Positions 34,241 through 42,712 of a DNA stretch of 64,000 nucleotides are shown here, in pieces. Both the position numbers and the translations under genes were made by a program. Within the stretch, counting starts at the first letter, position 1. Each line of letters starts with the position of its first letter. The notes below the pieces were generated by a model. That model had not been told where the DNA came from. It saw only the letters and a program-made list of their open reading frames with translations, and did not search any database. Source of the DNA: JAGIBJ01 sp032119595 (lineage in GTDB: Bacteria > Actinomycetota > Thermoleophilia > Solirubrobacterales > Solirubrobacteraceae); contig JAUMBQ010000003.1 of the NCBI GenBank assembly GCA_032119595.1, positions 62,001 to 126,000 of the forward strand, given 5' to 3'.

Positions 34241-36112
34241 CTATGCCGGCGATTCGGGCAAGCCCGCAGGCGGCGCCAGGGTCCAGACGTCGATGGGACG
34301 CGGGAGGCCGCGGATGGTGCGGGCGCCGAGGGGGCGCAGGTCGCCGGAGCCGAGGTCGATGCCGACGTGCACCTTCTGGGTCGAGCCGTCGCCGATGGCT
34401 TGGGCGGTGGCGTCGTCGGTGATGACGCCGACGTGCTCGGTCTTGGTGAGGGCCTGGAGGCGTGCCGCGAGGTTGGTCGTCGGCCCCACGACCGCGTACT
34501 CGCGCCGCGCGGGCGGGCCGACGGTGCCCGCGAACACCGTGCCGGTGGCGACCCCGACGCCGAGCGCCAGGTCCTTCGCACCTGGCAAGACATCAGCGAG
34601 TTCCGCCACGACGCGCGGCAGCGCCACCGCCTGGAGGTCTCGCGCGGCGGCAACGGCCTGCGCGGCGCTGCGCTCCGTCGGCACCGGAACGCCGAATGCG
34701 CACATCACGCCGTCGCCCTGGAACGACACGACCGTCCCCTCATGCGCGTGGACCGTCGCGGTGACGGCGCTCAGGTACGCGTCGAGCACCGTGATCAGCG
34801 ACTCGGGCCGTTCGAGCCCGGCGACGAGACTCGTATAGCCGCGCAGATCGCAGAAGAGCACCGTGGCGGTCTGTGCCTGTGGCGCGAGGAGGCCGTCCTC
34901 GTCCAGCACCTCGTCGACGATCCCGGGCGGCACGAATCGGGCCAGCGTCGCCCTCGCGGCCGCGCGCCGGCTGCGTTCGGCCGCGGCCCGTACCGCGGCC
35001 GCTCCAGTTCCGCCGAGCACGAGCGCGACGATCGCGGGGACCGGATCGAGGATCACATCGAGCTTGACGGCAAGGGCCGCCGCCACGACCACGCCGATCC
35101 CGGCAGCGCCGACGGCCGCGAGCTGGATCCGCATGCCACCGCGCGTCCCGAGCGCGGCGAGCAGGCCGGCCAGCAGCGCGACGACGTAGGCCCCCACGTC
35201 GCCCGCGTCGCGCAGCGGAGCTCCACGCAGCGCGGTATCGATCGCGTTGGCCTGCGCTTCGACTCCGGCAATCCGATCCGAGGACCCCGCGATCCGCTGG
35301 TCATCGTCGCCCGTCGGTCCGGCGACGGTGACGCCCACGACCGCAACCCGTCCCCGAACGAGCCGACGGTCGCGGTCGCCGTCGCCGTCGCCGTCGCGGT
35401 CGCCGTCGCCGTCGCGGTCGCGGTCGCCGGCGCGGTCGCCAAGCAGGTCTTTGAGGGAGATCCGGTCGAGCCGGTTGCCTGGAGCCACGGGGTCAAGCGG
35501 GACCACTTCGCCTGCGAGCCCCTTTCGGCCGACCGCCAGCAGCGTCGCCTGAGCCAGCGACGGCAGGCCGTCGACGGTGCGCTGAATGTTCCTGATCGAG
35601 CGATCGGCATCGAACGGCATCGACGAGTGGGCCGCGACCGCTCCCGCCGGCTCCAGATTCACGCGGCCGCCGAACACCGCGGTGTCGCCGTCGCTCAGGA
35701 CCTCGGAGGTAGCGAGGACCACGGGCACGTCGGTGTCCTCCATCGCGGCGAGCAGGTCGGCGTCGGCGTCCTCGTCGGGTCCCGGCTCCGTGAACTGAAC
35801 ATCGATCACCACCGCCCGCGCACCGAGCGCGTCGAGGCGGCGGATTGCGTCGGCATAGGCGTCTCGCGGGAGCGGCAACCCGCCATCGAGTGCGTCGACC
35901 GTCGGACCGTCCACATCGATGAGCACCACCGTCGACGGCGCGGCGCGGCCCTCCGCGCGAACCTCGATCAAGGCGTCCCGGGCCTGGCCGCTGAGACCGT
36001 CGAGGGCCCCGAACGCATTTGCGGCGACCGCGCCGAGCACGGCGACCAGCACGATCGCCGGCAGCCAGCCGACCGGCGGCGCCTTCGAACGGTGCTTGGC
36101 TTGGCCCGGCAT
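34241..36112 (-). CDS. CHASE2-domain class III nucleotide cyclase
   Basis: 623 residues. One N-terminal helix (WLPAIVLVAVLGAVAANAF), an extracellular CHASE2 domain (about 35-285: VVLIDVDGPTVDAL, RAVVIDVQFTEPG, FDADRSIRN), three C-terminal membrane helices (about 290-365), then a class III cyclase (about 395-610). Metal Asp residues are seen in VLFCDLRGYTSLV and QGDGVMCAFGVP; the transition-state Asn/Arg pair in TTNLAARLQ is kept. The Lys that selects adenine, expected in the VxKFxGDG stretch, is Ser here (VVSFQGDG), and the partner residue also differs, so cAMP versus cGMP, or activity at all, is open. CHASE2 carries an Asp-Gly-Arg repeat insertion at about residues 224-247. Confidence 0.88.
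   Translation of the reverse strand: MPGQAKHRSKAPPVGWLPAIVLVAVLGAVAANAFGALDGLSGQARDALIEVRAEGRAAPSTVVLIDVDGPTVDALDGGLPLPRDAYADAIRRLDALGARAVVIDVQFTEPGPDEDADADLLAAMEDTDVPVVLATSEVLSDGDTAVFGGRVNLEPAGAVAAHSSMPFDADRSIRNIQRTVDGLPSLAQATLLAVGRKGLAGEVVPLDPVAPGNRLDRISLKDLLGDRAGDRDRDGDGDRDGDGDGDRDRRLVRGRVAVVGVTVAGPTGDDDQRIAGSSDRIAGVEAQANAIDTALRGAPLRDAGDVGAYVVALLAGLLAALGTRGGMRIQLAAVGAAGIGVVVAAALAVKLDVILDPVPAIVALVLGGTGAAAVRAAAERSRRAAARATLARFVPPGIVDEVLDEDGLLAPQAQTATVLFCDLRGYTSLVAGLERPESLITVLDAYLSAVTATVHAHEGTVVSFQGDGVMCAFGVPVPTERSAAQAVAAARDLQAVALPRVVAELADVLPGAKDLALGVGVATGTVFAGTVGPPARREYAVVGPTTNLAARLQALTKTEHVGVITDDATAQAIGDGSTQKVHVGIDLGSGDLRPLGARTIRGLPRPIDVWTLAPPAGLPESPA
35368..35440. repeat. In-frame hexanucleotide microsatellite in the cyclase gene
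   Basis: About twelve GTCGCC/GTCGCG-type hexamers in a row. On the coding strand they give alternating Asp-Arg/Asp-Gly pairs (DRDGDGDRDGDGDGDRDR) in the extracellular part of the cyclase. A six-base unit keeps the frame whatever the copy number. Confidence 0.85.
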
Positions 36113-36234
36113 GCGCCGAGTCTACGAACCGACTGGCGCGTTGCCACCAAGATCGCATCCTCTGTCGCGTCGGTTACACAACGGGGGTGACGGCGGTGGC
36201 AGAACACGCGACCTGAGCGGTCTACGGTGAGCCC

Positions 36235-37977
36235 ATGCCCCTTCCCACCGCCCCACTGCGCCGCCTCTTGTTCGCCGTCGCGCTCGTCGGTGGTTCCTGC
36301 GTGGCCGTCGCGCCGGCCGCCTTCGGTGCCGACGGCCCGATCACCACCGTCGCCGGCACCACCGCAGGCTTCGCAGGCGACGGCGGCCCAGCCACGCAGG
36401 CCCAGATCAGCGGCCCGCGCGCCACGGCGGTCGCCCCGGATGGCCGGATCCTCATCGCCGACACCGTGAACTTGCGCGTCCGGCAGGTCTCCGCGACGGG
36501 GATCATCACCACCATCGCCCAGCCGCTACCGGCCTTCCCGCCCACGTTCGGCCCGCCGCCCACCGGGCTTTCCGGCGCCCCCGCCGGCGTCGCCTACGAC
36601 AGCGCCGGCCTGCCGCTGGTCGCCGACAACGGCGGCGACTTCATCGGCCGCATCTCGGGCGTCAACAACACCCTCGCGATCATCGCCGGCACCCGCGACC
36701 AGGCAGGCTTCGCGGGCGACGGCGGACCAGCCACCTCGGCCCGACTGAACGCACCGACCGGCATCGCCGCCGGCCCCGACGGCTCGACCTACATCGCCGA
36801 CACCGGTAATGACCGCATCCGGCGAGTGAGCCCCGGCGGCATCATCACCACCTTCGCTGGACGCTCAACCCCGGGCTTCTCCGGCGACAACGGCCCGGCC
36901 ACGTCGGCGTCGCTCAACGCGCCGGCTGGCGTCGCCGTTGGCCTCGACGGCAGCATTCTCATTGCCGACACCGGCAACAGCCGGATCCGCCGCGTTGGCA
37001 CCGACGGCGTCATCACGACCGTCGCCGGCACCGGATCCGTCGGGTTCTCAGGCGATGGACTCTCGGCGATCAGTGCACAGCTCAGCACGCCGACCTCGAT
37101 CACGCCGCTGCGCCTTGGCGGCTTCGTGATCGCCGACACCGGCAACCACCGCATCCGCCGCGTCACGCCCCTCGGCACGATCTTCACGATCTCCGGCGGC
37201 GACTCAGGCCTCGCTGGCGACACGGGCCCGGCCTCGACCGGCCTGTTCAATCGACCGCAGGCGATCGCGGCGACCCCGTCAGGCGGGTTCCTCGTGGCCG
37301 ACACCGGCAACAGCCGCATCCGCAACCTCGCGTCCGATGGACTCCTGCCCGGCCCCATCCCGGGCCGGACGATCCGCATCTCCAAGACGAGCGGGTTCGT
37401 GAAGGCATTCGTCGCCGGTCGGTCCGGTTCCGTGCCGCTACGCGAGCCCGACCTCACCCTGCTCGGAACCCGCGCGAACGCCGAGGACGGCGAGGTGATG
37501 GTCGAGACCGGCACGATGGAGAACGCGATTCGCACCGCGAACGTCAGCGGCGGTGAGTTCGCGATCGAGCAGCCCACCGGGGCCGTCGAGACCAAGCTGC
37601 GCATGACCGCGCCGATGAACGGCTGCCGCCGCACCGAAGGCGGCGCAGGCTCCGGCCGTGGAACGGCCACCTCAGGGGCCGGCGCGCGGACCGCTCACCC
37701 AGGCCCGGTGGCGTCGGCCGCGAAGGCGAAGCAGGCCAAGAAGAAGCGCAAGCGCCGCTCGCGCAAGATTTTCGTCCGCTCCAATGGCGGTCACCGTACG
37801 TCGGGCCGCTACGCCGACGCGGTCGTCCGCGGCACCCAGTGGACGGTCCAGGACTTCTGCACCAACACGCGGGTCACCGTGCGCGAAGGCCTCGTCGCCG
37901 TCGAGGATCAGGTCAAGCAGAAGACCGTCCTCGTCAGCGCCGGCAACCGCTACATCGCGCGGCTGCCCAAGCGCTGA
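36235..37977 (+). CDS. Secreted NHL-repeat beta-propeller protein
   Basis: 580 residues with a Sec signal (RLLFAVALVGGSCVAVAPAAFGA). Residues 35-375 contain about six NHL blades, each with the pattern ITTVAGT..GFAGDGGPAT.A.L..P.G.A...DG...IADT.N.RIRRV. The family folds into a six-bladed propeller used for binding. The C-terminal 200 residues are unrelated to NHL: a region with one Cys (MNGCRRTEGG) and a Lys/Arg-rich strip (KAKQAKKKRKRRSRK), followed by a FecR-like segment (RTSGRYADAVVRGTQWTVQDFC, TVREGLVAVED), suggesting a cell-surface regulator or polymer-binding protein. Divergent from the cyclase. Confidence 0.82.
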   Translation: MPLPTAPLRRLLFAVALVGGSCVAVAPAAFGADGPITTVAGTTAGFAGDGGPATQAQISGPRATAVAPDGRILIADTVNLRVRQVSATGIITTIAQPLPAFPPTFGPPPTGLSGAPAGVAYDSAGLPLVADNGGDFIGRISGVNNTLAIIAGTRDQAGFAGDGGPATSARLNAPTGIAAGPDGSTYIADTGNDRIRRVSPGGIITTFAGRSTPGFSGDNGPATSASLNAPAGVAVGLDGSILIADTGNSRIRRVGTDGVITTVAGTGSVGFSGDGLSAISAQLSTPTSITPLRLGGFVIADTGNHRIRRVTPLGTIFTISGGDSGLAGDTGPASTGLFNRPQAIAATPSGGFLVADTGNSRIRNLASDGLLPGPIPGRTIRISKTSGFVKAFVAGRSGSVPLREPDLTLLGTRANAEDGEVMVETGTMENAIRTANVSGGEFAIEQPTGAVETKLRMTAPMNGCRRTEGGAGSGRGTATSGAGARTAHPGPVASAAKAKQAKKKRKRRSRKIFVRSNGGHRTSGRYADAVVRGTQWTVQDFCTNTRVTVREGLVAVEDQVKQKTVLVSAGNRYIARLPKR

Positions 37978-38065
37978 GTCGGCTTCGGTCGAGCGTTCGC
38001 TCACCCGGCAAGCGCTTCGTCAGGCCGGTGCCTCGCCGCACCGACCCGACGTCGCGAGCGGATCG

Positions 38066-39544
38066 CTAGTCGACCACGGTTTCGTTGAGCACCGCGTAGC
38101 GGGCCACGGTCGGGGTGCACTGCAGCCTGGTGTAGGCGACAGCGCCCGAGGGAGCGTTCACGTTGCCCGTGAATTCGACGAACATGTCGTGCGACTGGAG
38201 CGTGACCGCGGCGCCGACCGGAATGTTCGAGTTTCCGACGAACGGGAACTGACGCGCGCCGCTCGGAAGGCTGAAGGTCCACGGCTGTCCGGCCGTGAAG
38301 GCCACCGTCGACTCGGTCGTACCCGTCGCCGGGACACTCTTGGAGTTCGGCGACGCGTAGCCCGAGACGATGTTCCAGCTGGTCACCTTGCCCTTAGCCG
38401 ACGTCGCGTTCGACAGCGACGTACGCAGCTTCGTGGCTCCCGCAGCGTCAGCCGGGAACAGGAGTGAGCCGGTCATGTTGGAGAACACGATCTGACGAGG
38501 CGACAGGTCCGTGGCGTGAACCACATCCGGGATGTGGCCGCGCACGCGGAGCGTCACGCCGGTGATCGTGCCTGTGACCGCCGAGTTCGAGCTGAGGATC
38601 TGGCACGTGACCGGAATCGACTTGTCGACATCGTTGCGGATCTTCTGGATCTGGAACATCGCCATCTTGCGCTTGGCCACGAAGTCGCCCTGGTAGGCCA
38701 GGTGCTCCATGAACCCGCCGCTCTGCCGTTCGCAGATGGGGTCGTGGAAGAGGCAGTAGTCGCGGACCTTGTCCTTGTGGAACTCTGCGAGCGCTCCAAA
38801 CGGCCGCGGGTAAGAGCCGACGGAGCCGTTCTGGAAGGAGCCGTCGTTCATGCGGTGGTTCGTGTCAAAGAGGGCACCGTTGCGCCAGTCCAAGGTCGAG
38901 TACGTACCGCCGTAGACGACCTTGTTCAGGTGCGCCGGGAACACCTGATTCCCGCCATGGATCGACACTTCGTCGCCACGGAACCCGGGGTCGGCGAAGA
39001 GTCCCACGGAGATGATCCGCTGCGTTGCACCGGCCCCGAGGTAGACCGGGTAACTGATGTCCCTCGTCCAGCGCAGGATGCGCTTGGACGGCGCGGACAA
39101 CGCGTTGCCCACGACCGCTGCGCCCTGGGAATACCCGAGGAGAATGAATTTCTGGCTCGGGCAGTTCTGGTTGATGTAGTTGAGGTGGTTGACCAGGTTC
39201 ACCAGCCCGGTGTCAGCGCTCGGGATGATGTCGATCGTCGCCGGGTACGGCAGGTCGTAGCGCACGACGGTTTTGGGGGTGGAGCCGTCGGTCGGGAGCT
39301 GCAGCTCCTTGCGGATCCGTGTCCAAACACCCTCGGCGTGGTTGATGTCGTTGCCGCCCAGAGGGCTCGCTCCGTCGAAGGCCATGCTGCCGGGGCCGAG
39401 ATTGTGTTCTTCGGTGCCGCGCGCGACGACGACTTCGTAGTCGTAACACTCGATGGCCATGGCGGTAGACGCTGCGGCGCCGGAGAATGCGCAGAAGAGC
39501 GCGGACGCAGCGAACAGCTTCGCGAGCGTGCGAGGTGGAGACAT
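38066..39544 (-). CDS. Secreted cutinase-family lipase/esterase
   Basis: 492 residues with a Sec signal (LFAASALFCAFSGAAASTAMA). The alpha/beta hydrolase part (about 30-290) matches actinobacterial cutinases: VVVARGTEEHNLGPGS at the start, nucleophile FILLGYSQGAAVVGNA, RIISVGLFADPGFRG, DYCLFHDPICERQ with the catalytic Asp between paired Cys residues, and HLAYQ with the candidate His. About 200 C-terminal residues add a beta-rich domain (FVEFTGNVNAPSGAVAYTRL), larger than in classic 200-residue cutinases. It may hydrolyse surface polyesters or triglycerides. The nearest neighbours do not extend the pathway. Confidence 0.83.
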   Translation of the reverse strand: MSPPRTLAKLFAASALFCAFSGAAASTAMAIECYDYEVVVARGTEEHNLGPGSMAFDGASPLGGNDINHAEGVWTRIRKELQLPTDGSTPKTVVRYDLPYPATIDIIPSADTGLVNLVNHLNYINQNCPSQKFILLGYSQGAAVVGNALSAPSKRILRWTRDISYPVYLGAGATQRIISVGLFADPGFRGDEVSIHGGNQVFPAHLNKVVYGGTYSTLDWRNGALFDTNHRMNDGSFQNGSVGSYPRPFGALAEFHKDKVRDYCLFHDPICERQSGGFMEHLAYQGDFVAKRKMAMFQIQKIRNDVDKSIPVTCQILSSNSAVTGTITGVTLRVRGHIPDVVHATDLSPRQIVFSNMTGSLLFPADAAGATKLRTSLSNATSAKGKVTSWNIVSGYASPNSKSVPATGTTESTVAFTAGQPWTFSLPSGARQFPFVGNSNIPVGAAVTLQSHDMFVEFTGNVNAPSGAVAYTRLQCTPTVARYAVLNETVVD

Positions 39545-39788
39545 GGGAGATGGCCTTCGACGGCTGAAACAGAGGTAGGCGGGCGGCGGCCGACCTCGCC
39601 TCCCTCCACCTGTCTATACATCCGTAGAGCCCACGTCAATGCGCTCGCGAGAACGTGGTTCACCCCGATGGACCGCGTCGACCGACGTACCGGTCGGTAC
39701 CCCCGGCGTCTGGCCGCTTTCCCAGTATTACCAGCCGTTCAGCATGCTTCTTGCGCTTCGAAGGCGGCGCGATCACACTCAATCGACG

Positions 39789-40466
39789 TCAGCGGGCGCG
39801 GCGCGCGAGGGCCGCGGCGTCGAGCACCTCGGTCTTGCCTCGGCCGAGCTTGACGGCGCCCTTCTCCTGCTCGGCGCGCAGCACCCGGTTGACGGTCGCG
39901 CGGCTCGTGCCCGCGAGGTCGGCAAGGTCGTCCTGGGTGAGCGGCACGAGCACCGGACCGGTATCGACCGGTGGCTCGCCGGGGCGCGGCGCCTGGAAGC
40001 CGGAAACCTCGAGCAGGCGGCGCCGGACGCGCTTCTCGGCCGACACGTAGTGCGCTTCGCCGACGAGCCGCGACAGGCGACGGACCTGACCAGCGAGCAC
40101 CGCAATCAGGACTTGTGACGTCTCGGGGCGCTGGCGGCGCAGGCGATCGAAGTCGAGGCGGTGCACCGAGAGGGTCTCTCCCCCGTCGATCGAGCTGACC
40201 GTGGCGCTGCGGCGAGCATCTTCGCCGTCGACGAGCGCGAGTTCGCCGAACATGTCGCCCGGGGAGAGCATCGTGAGCATCACGTTGTCGCCGAGCTGAC
40301 CGATCCCGCGGACGGCAAAGCGTCCCTTGTCGACGAGATGGAGGGTGTCGGCCGGGTCGTCTTGATGGAAGACGACCTCGCCGCGCGCGAACCGGCGCCG
40401 ACGAGCGATCGCGAGCAGCTCGCGGACTTCCGCCTCGGGGACCCCTTCGAGCAACGACCAACGCAC
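39789..40466 (-). CDS. Crp/Fnr-family transcriptional regulator
   Basis: About 225 residues. Cyclic-nucleotide-binding fold with FARGEVVFHQDDPADTLHLVDKG, PGDMFGELALVDGEDARRSATV (the GELA..RSAT phosphate cassette), a dimer helix, and a C-terminal winged helix with LTQDDLADLAGTSRATVNRVL. The phosphate cassette suggests cyclic-nucleotide binding; there are no Fnr-type Cys residues. GTG at 40466 is preferred over an ATG at 40505, because the protein-like sequence starts there. It is divergent from a repeat-protein gene, and two Crp-like palindromes lie in the shared promoter. Confidence 0.88.
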   Translation of the reverse strand: MRWSLLEGVPEAEVRELLAIARRRRFARGEVVFHQDDPADTLHLVDKGRFAVRGIGQLGDNVMLTMLSPGDMFGELALVDGEDARRSATVSSIDGGETLSVHRLDFDRLRRQRPETSQVLIAVLAGQVRRLSRLVGEAHYVSAEKRVRRRLLEVSGFQAPRPGEPPVDTGPVLVPLTQDDLADLAGTSRATVNRVLRAEQEKGAVKLGRGKTEVLDAAALARRAR

Positions 40467-40577
40467 CGCGCGAGCGTAACCGCCCGCCCGGCAGCGCGCC
40501 ATCACTCAGGCGAGAGGGAGCTGGCCGCTTCCACGCCCGCGGACCGTCGGGTGACGGAAATCTCCCTGCAAACGCGC

Positions 40578-40619
40578 TGTGTCGCGGGCTTGACACAACG
40601 ACTGTCGCGGGCTCGACAG
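40578..40619. promoter_or_regulatory. Two tandem Crp/Fnr-like palindromic sites
   Basis: TGTGTC-N8-GACACA (40578-40597) and CTGTCG-N6-CGACAG (40602-40619) share the same TGTCGCGGGCT core; TGTCG starts 23 bases apart. They resemble the TGTGA-N6-TCACA operator of Crp-family proteins and lie 112-153 bases upstream of the Crp-like gene and 82-123 bases upstream of the repeat-protein gene. Confidence 0.6.
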
Positions 40620-40700
40620 ACACGGCCGTTGTTCCGCGAGATCGTGGTTTCACCGCAGGGAACCACCACCAAGCGAAACCACATCAGAGAGAAGAATCCA

Positions 40701-41435
40701 ATGCGCAAGCCCAACTTTCACCGCCCCAACGCCACCACCGCGATCGCGATCACCGCGCTCGTGTTCTCGGCGACCGGCACCAGCTACGCGGCCGTCACCG
40801 CCGCGAAGAACTCGGTCCGGACCAGCTCGATCGTCAACGGCCAGGTCAAGACGGCCGACCTCGGCAGCACCTCGGTCACGAACGCCAAGCTCGCCGACAG
40901 CTCGGTCTCGGGCAACAAGCTCGGCGACGGCTCGGTCACCAACCCGAAGCTCGGCGACGGCTCGGTCACGAACCCCAAGATCGCTGACGGGTCGGTCGCG
41001 ACCGGCAAGCTCGCGGACGGCTCCGTGACCAACGGCAAGCTGGGCGACGGCTCCGTGTCCACGACGAAGCTCGGCGACGGCTCGGTCACCACGCCGAAGA
41101 TCGCGGATCGCTCCGTGACGCGCACCAAGCTTGCCGTCGGCACGACCCCGGCGTTCGCCGTCGTCGCCGGCAGCAACGGCGTGCTCAACCGCGGCAGCTC
41201 CGACGTGCTCGGCTCCGCGCGGACCGCCGTCGGCACCTACACCGTCGTGCTCGACCGTGACGTGACGCAGTGCGCCTACGTCGCCGGCCTCGGTGGCATC
41301 ACGACGGCGCTCTACGCCGCTGACGGCGTGTCGGCTGCCCAGGAGGGCACGGACCCGACCAAGGTCAAGGTCCTCGTGACCAACCCGGCCGGTGCTCCGG
41401 TCGACCACTCCTTCCACCTGTCGGTCATCTGCTAA
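40701..41435 (+). CDS. Secreted decapeptide-repeat protein
   Basis: 244 residues with a signal-like N-terminus (TTAIAITALVFSATGTSYAA). Residues 30-145 are about ten repeats of a ten-residue unit of the form KLGDGSVTNP, with Leu/Ile, Asp-Gly-Ser-Val and Lys strictly placed, a pattern expected to fold as a right-handed beta-solenoid or collagen-like shaft. The C-terminal 100 residues form a compact domain ending in Cys (VTQCAYVAGLGG...SVIC), probably with one disulfide. AGAGAGAAG upstream supports the ATG at 40701. The two Crp-like sites upstream suggest control by the divergent regulator. A surface or spore-coat-like function is possible; none is proven. Confidence 0.8.
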   Translation: MRKPNFHRPNATTAIAITALVFSATGTSYAAVTAAKNSVRTSSIVNGQVKTADLGSTSVTNAKLADSSVSGNKLGDGSVTNPKLGDGSVTNPKIADGSVATGKLADGSVTNGKLGDGSVSTTKLGDGSVTTPKIADRSVTRTKLAVGTTPAFAVVAGSNGVLNRGSSDVLGSARTAVGTYTVVLDRDVTQCAYVAGLGGITTALYAADGVSAAQEGTDPTKVKVLVTNPAGAPVDHSFHLSVIC

Positions 41436-41459
41436 CGCAGACCGACCACGGGGAAGCAG

Positions 41460-41498
41460 GCGCGGGGCGCGGGAGCTGGGGGCTTCCGCGCCCCGCGC
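41460..41498 (+). terminator. Terminator hairpin of the decapeptide-repeat gene
   Basis: A perfect 13-bp stem GCGCGGGGCGCGG/CCGCGCCCCGCGC, 25 bases past the stop codon; no T run. Confidence 0.7.
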
Positions 41499-41520
41499 TC
41501 GTTCGTGCGTGCCCATCGAG

Positions 41521-41556
41521 GTGGCGTCCCCGGCCCTACCGGCTCGGGGGCGCCAT
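41521..41556 (-). terminator. Imperfect terminator hairpin after the metallo-hydrolase gene
   Basis: GATGGCG-CCCCCGAGCC can pair with GGCCGGGGACGCCAC just past the stop of the leftward metallo-hydrolase. Confidence 0.45.
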
Positions 41557-41568
41557 CGACGTTTCCGG

Positions 41569-42219
41569 CTACCGCAGGTACGGGTTGGTCTTCGCCTCGG
41601 CGCCGAGCGTGCTCGGGGCCATGTGGCCCGGCAGGAAGAGTGTGTCCGGGTCGAAGCGCTGCATGATCTCGGCAATCGACTGCAGCAGGCGCGGGTGATC
41701 GCCGCCGGGCAGATCGGTGCGGCCGATCGAGTTCTGGAAGAGCACGTCGCCGGAGAACAGGAACGGATGGCCCTGCGGTGCGTAGACCACGTGGCCGGGG
41801 CTGTGACCGGGGGCAAAGACCACGTCGAACGTGATGCCCGCGAGTTCGATCACGTCGCCACCGGTGACCGTGTGCTCAGCGTCGTAGGGCACGAACGGAC
41901 CGAACTCGGCGAACATCCCGCCGCGCGCGGCCATCCGGACATCAATGGTCTTGAGCTCGTCGTGCTCGAGTTCCGGCACCCAGACCTCCGCACCCGTCTT
42001 CTCGGCGAGTTCGGCGACGGCGCCGACATGGTCGAAGTGCGTGTGCGTGAGCAGGATACCGGCGAGCGTGACGCCCAGCTCGTCGAGGGCCTTCAGGAGG
42101 CGCGGGGCCTCGGCGCCGGGATCGACGTAGATGGCTTCTTTGGCGTCGACGCTGGCGCGGACGATGAAGGTGTTCTCCTGGATGGCTCCGACCGTGAGCA
42201 TCCGGATGTCGAGGCTCAT
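41569..42219 (-). CDS. Metallo-beta-lactamase-fold hydrolase (glyoxalase II-like)
   Basis: 216 residues. The zinc motif LLTHTHFDHVGAV, second His in FAPGHSPGHVVY, Asp in LFSGDVLFQNSIGRTDLPGGD and the closing LFLPGHMAPSTLGAE match the GloB/YcbL subgroup, which hydrolyses hydroxyacyl thioesters. ATG at 42219 overlaps the stop of the upstream gene (ATGA). The frame continues upstream through that gene to 42993, which is a shadow. Confidence 0.92.
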   Translation of the reverse strand: MSLDIRMLTVGAIQENTFIVRASVDAKEAIYVDPGAEAPRLLKALDELGVTLAGILLTHTHFDHVGAVAELAEKTGAEVWVPELEHDELKTIDVRMAARGGMFAEFGPFVPYDAEHTVTGGDVIELAGITFDVVFAPGHSPGHVVYAPQGHPFLFSGDVLFQNSIGRTDLPGGDHPRLLQSIAEIMQRFDPDTLFLPGHMAPSTLGAEAKTNPYLR

Positions 42220-42554
42220 GCGCCGCGCTTCTTGAGGAACTTGTCGTACACGAACTTGTCGGAGTAGTACGAGATCGGCACGTACATCACGTAGGCCAGG
42301 AACGCGAGCGGCAGGATCGCGAAGATCGACTTGTCCTTCGCGAGGAACGGCATCAGGACCAGCAGCAGCACGAGCGGGATGAGCGCCTTCATGAAGGCCT
42401 TCTTCCACGACGGCTCGGGCGGGATGCGCGGCCCGCGTGCCCCACCGCCGCCGCTGGCGCCGGCGCCACCAGCGTTGGTGCGCCCACGGGTCTCCACCAT
42501 GCCCGCCGCGTTGCCTCGGTGCTTGGTCTGGCGGCGTTTCTTGGTGGCTCCCAT
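42216..42554 (-). CDS. Small membrane protein, two helices
   Basis: 112 residues, not recognised. A basic, Gly-rich cytosolic start (MGATKKRRQTKHRGNAAG) is followed by two closely spaced membrane helices (MKALIPLVLLLVLMPFLA and SIFAILPLAFLAYVMYVPI) and a basic tail (YDKFLKKRGA). The ATG at 42554 begins the conserved-looking basic segment; the frame is open to 42818. It is coupled to the downstream glyoxalase II-like gene by a 4-base overlap. Confidence 0.65.
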   Translation of the reverse strand: MGATKKRRQTKHRGNAAGMVETRGRTNAGGAGASGGGGARGPRIPPEPSWKKAFMKALIPLVLLLVLMPFLAKDKSIFAILPLAFLAYVMYVPISYYSDKFVYDKFLKKRGA

Positions 42555-42712
42555 TGGGGTGCCAGTGTAGAGCGTGGGCAGGGCCGGGCGACGCCAGATC
42601 ACGGTGCGCGGTGGCCGTAGCAGCAGCGCCGGGGCGTCGTCGGCGATCGGGCCGCCGAGCCTGGGTGCAGAATGCCGCGTTTTTCGCCGGTCTCGCGGCC
42701 CAGGCCGGTGCG

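Noticed and set aside
35368..35440. Frameshift or assembly slip in the cyclase gene
   Set aside because: The repeat unit is six bases and the frame stays open with a sensible protein on both sides.
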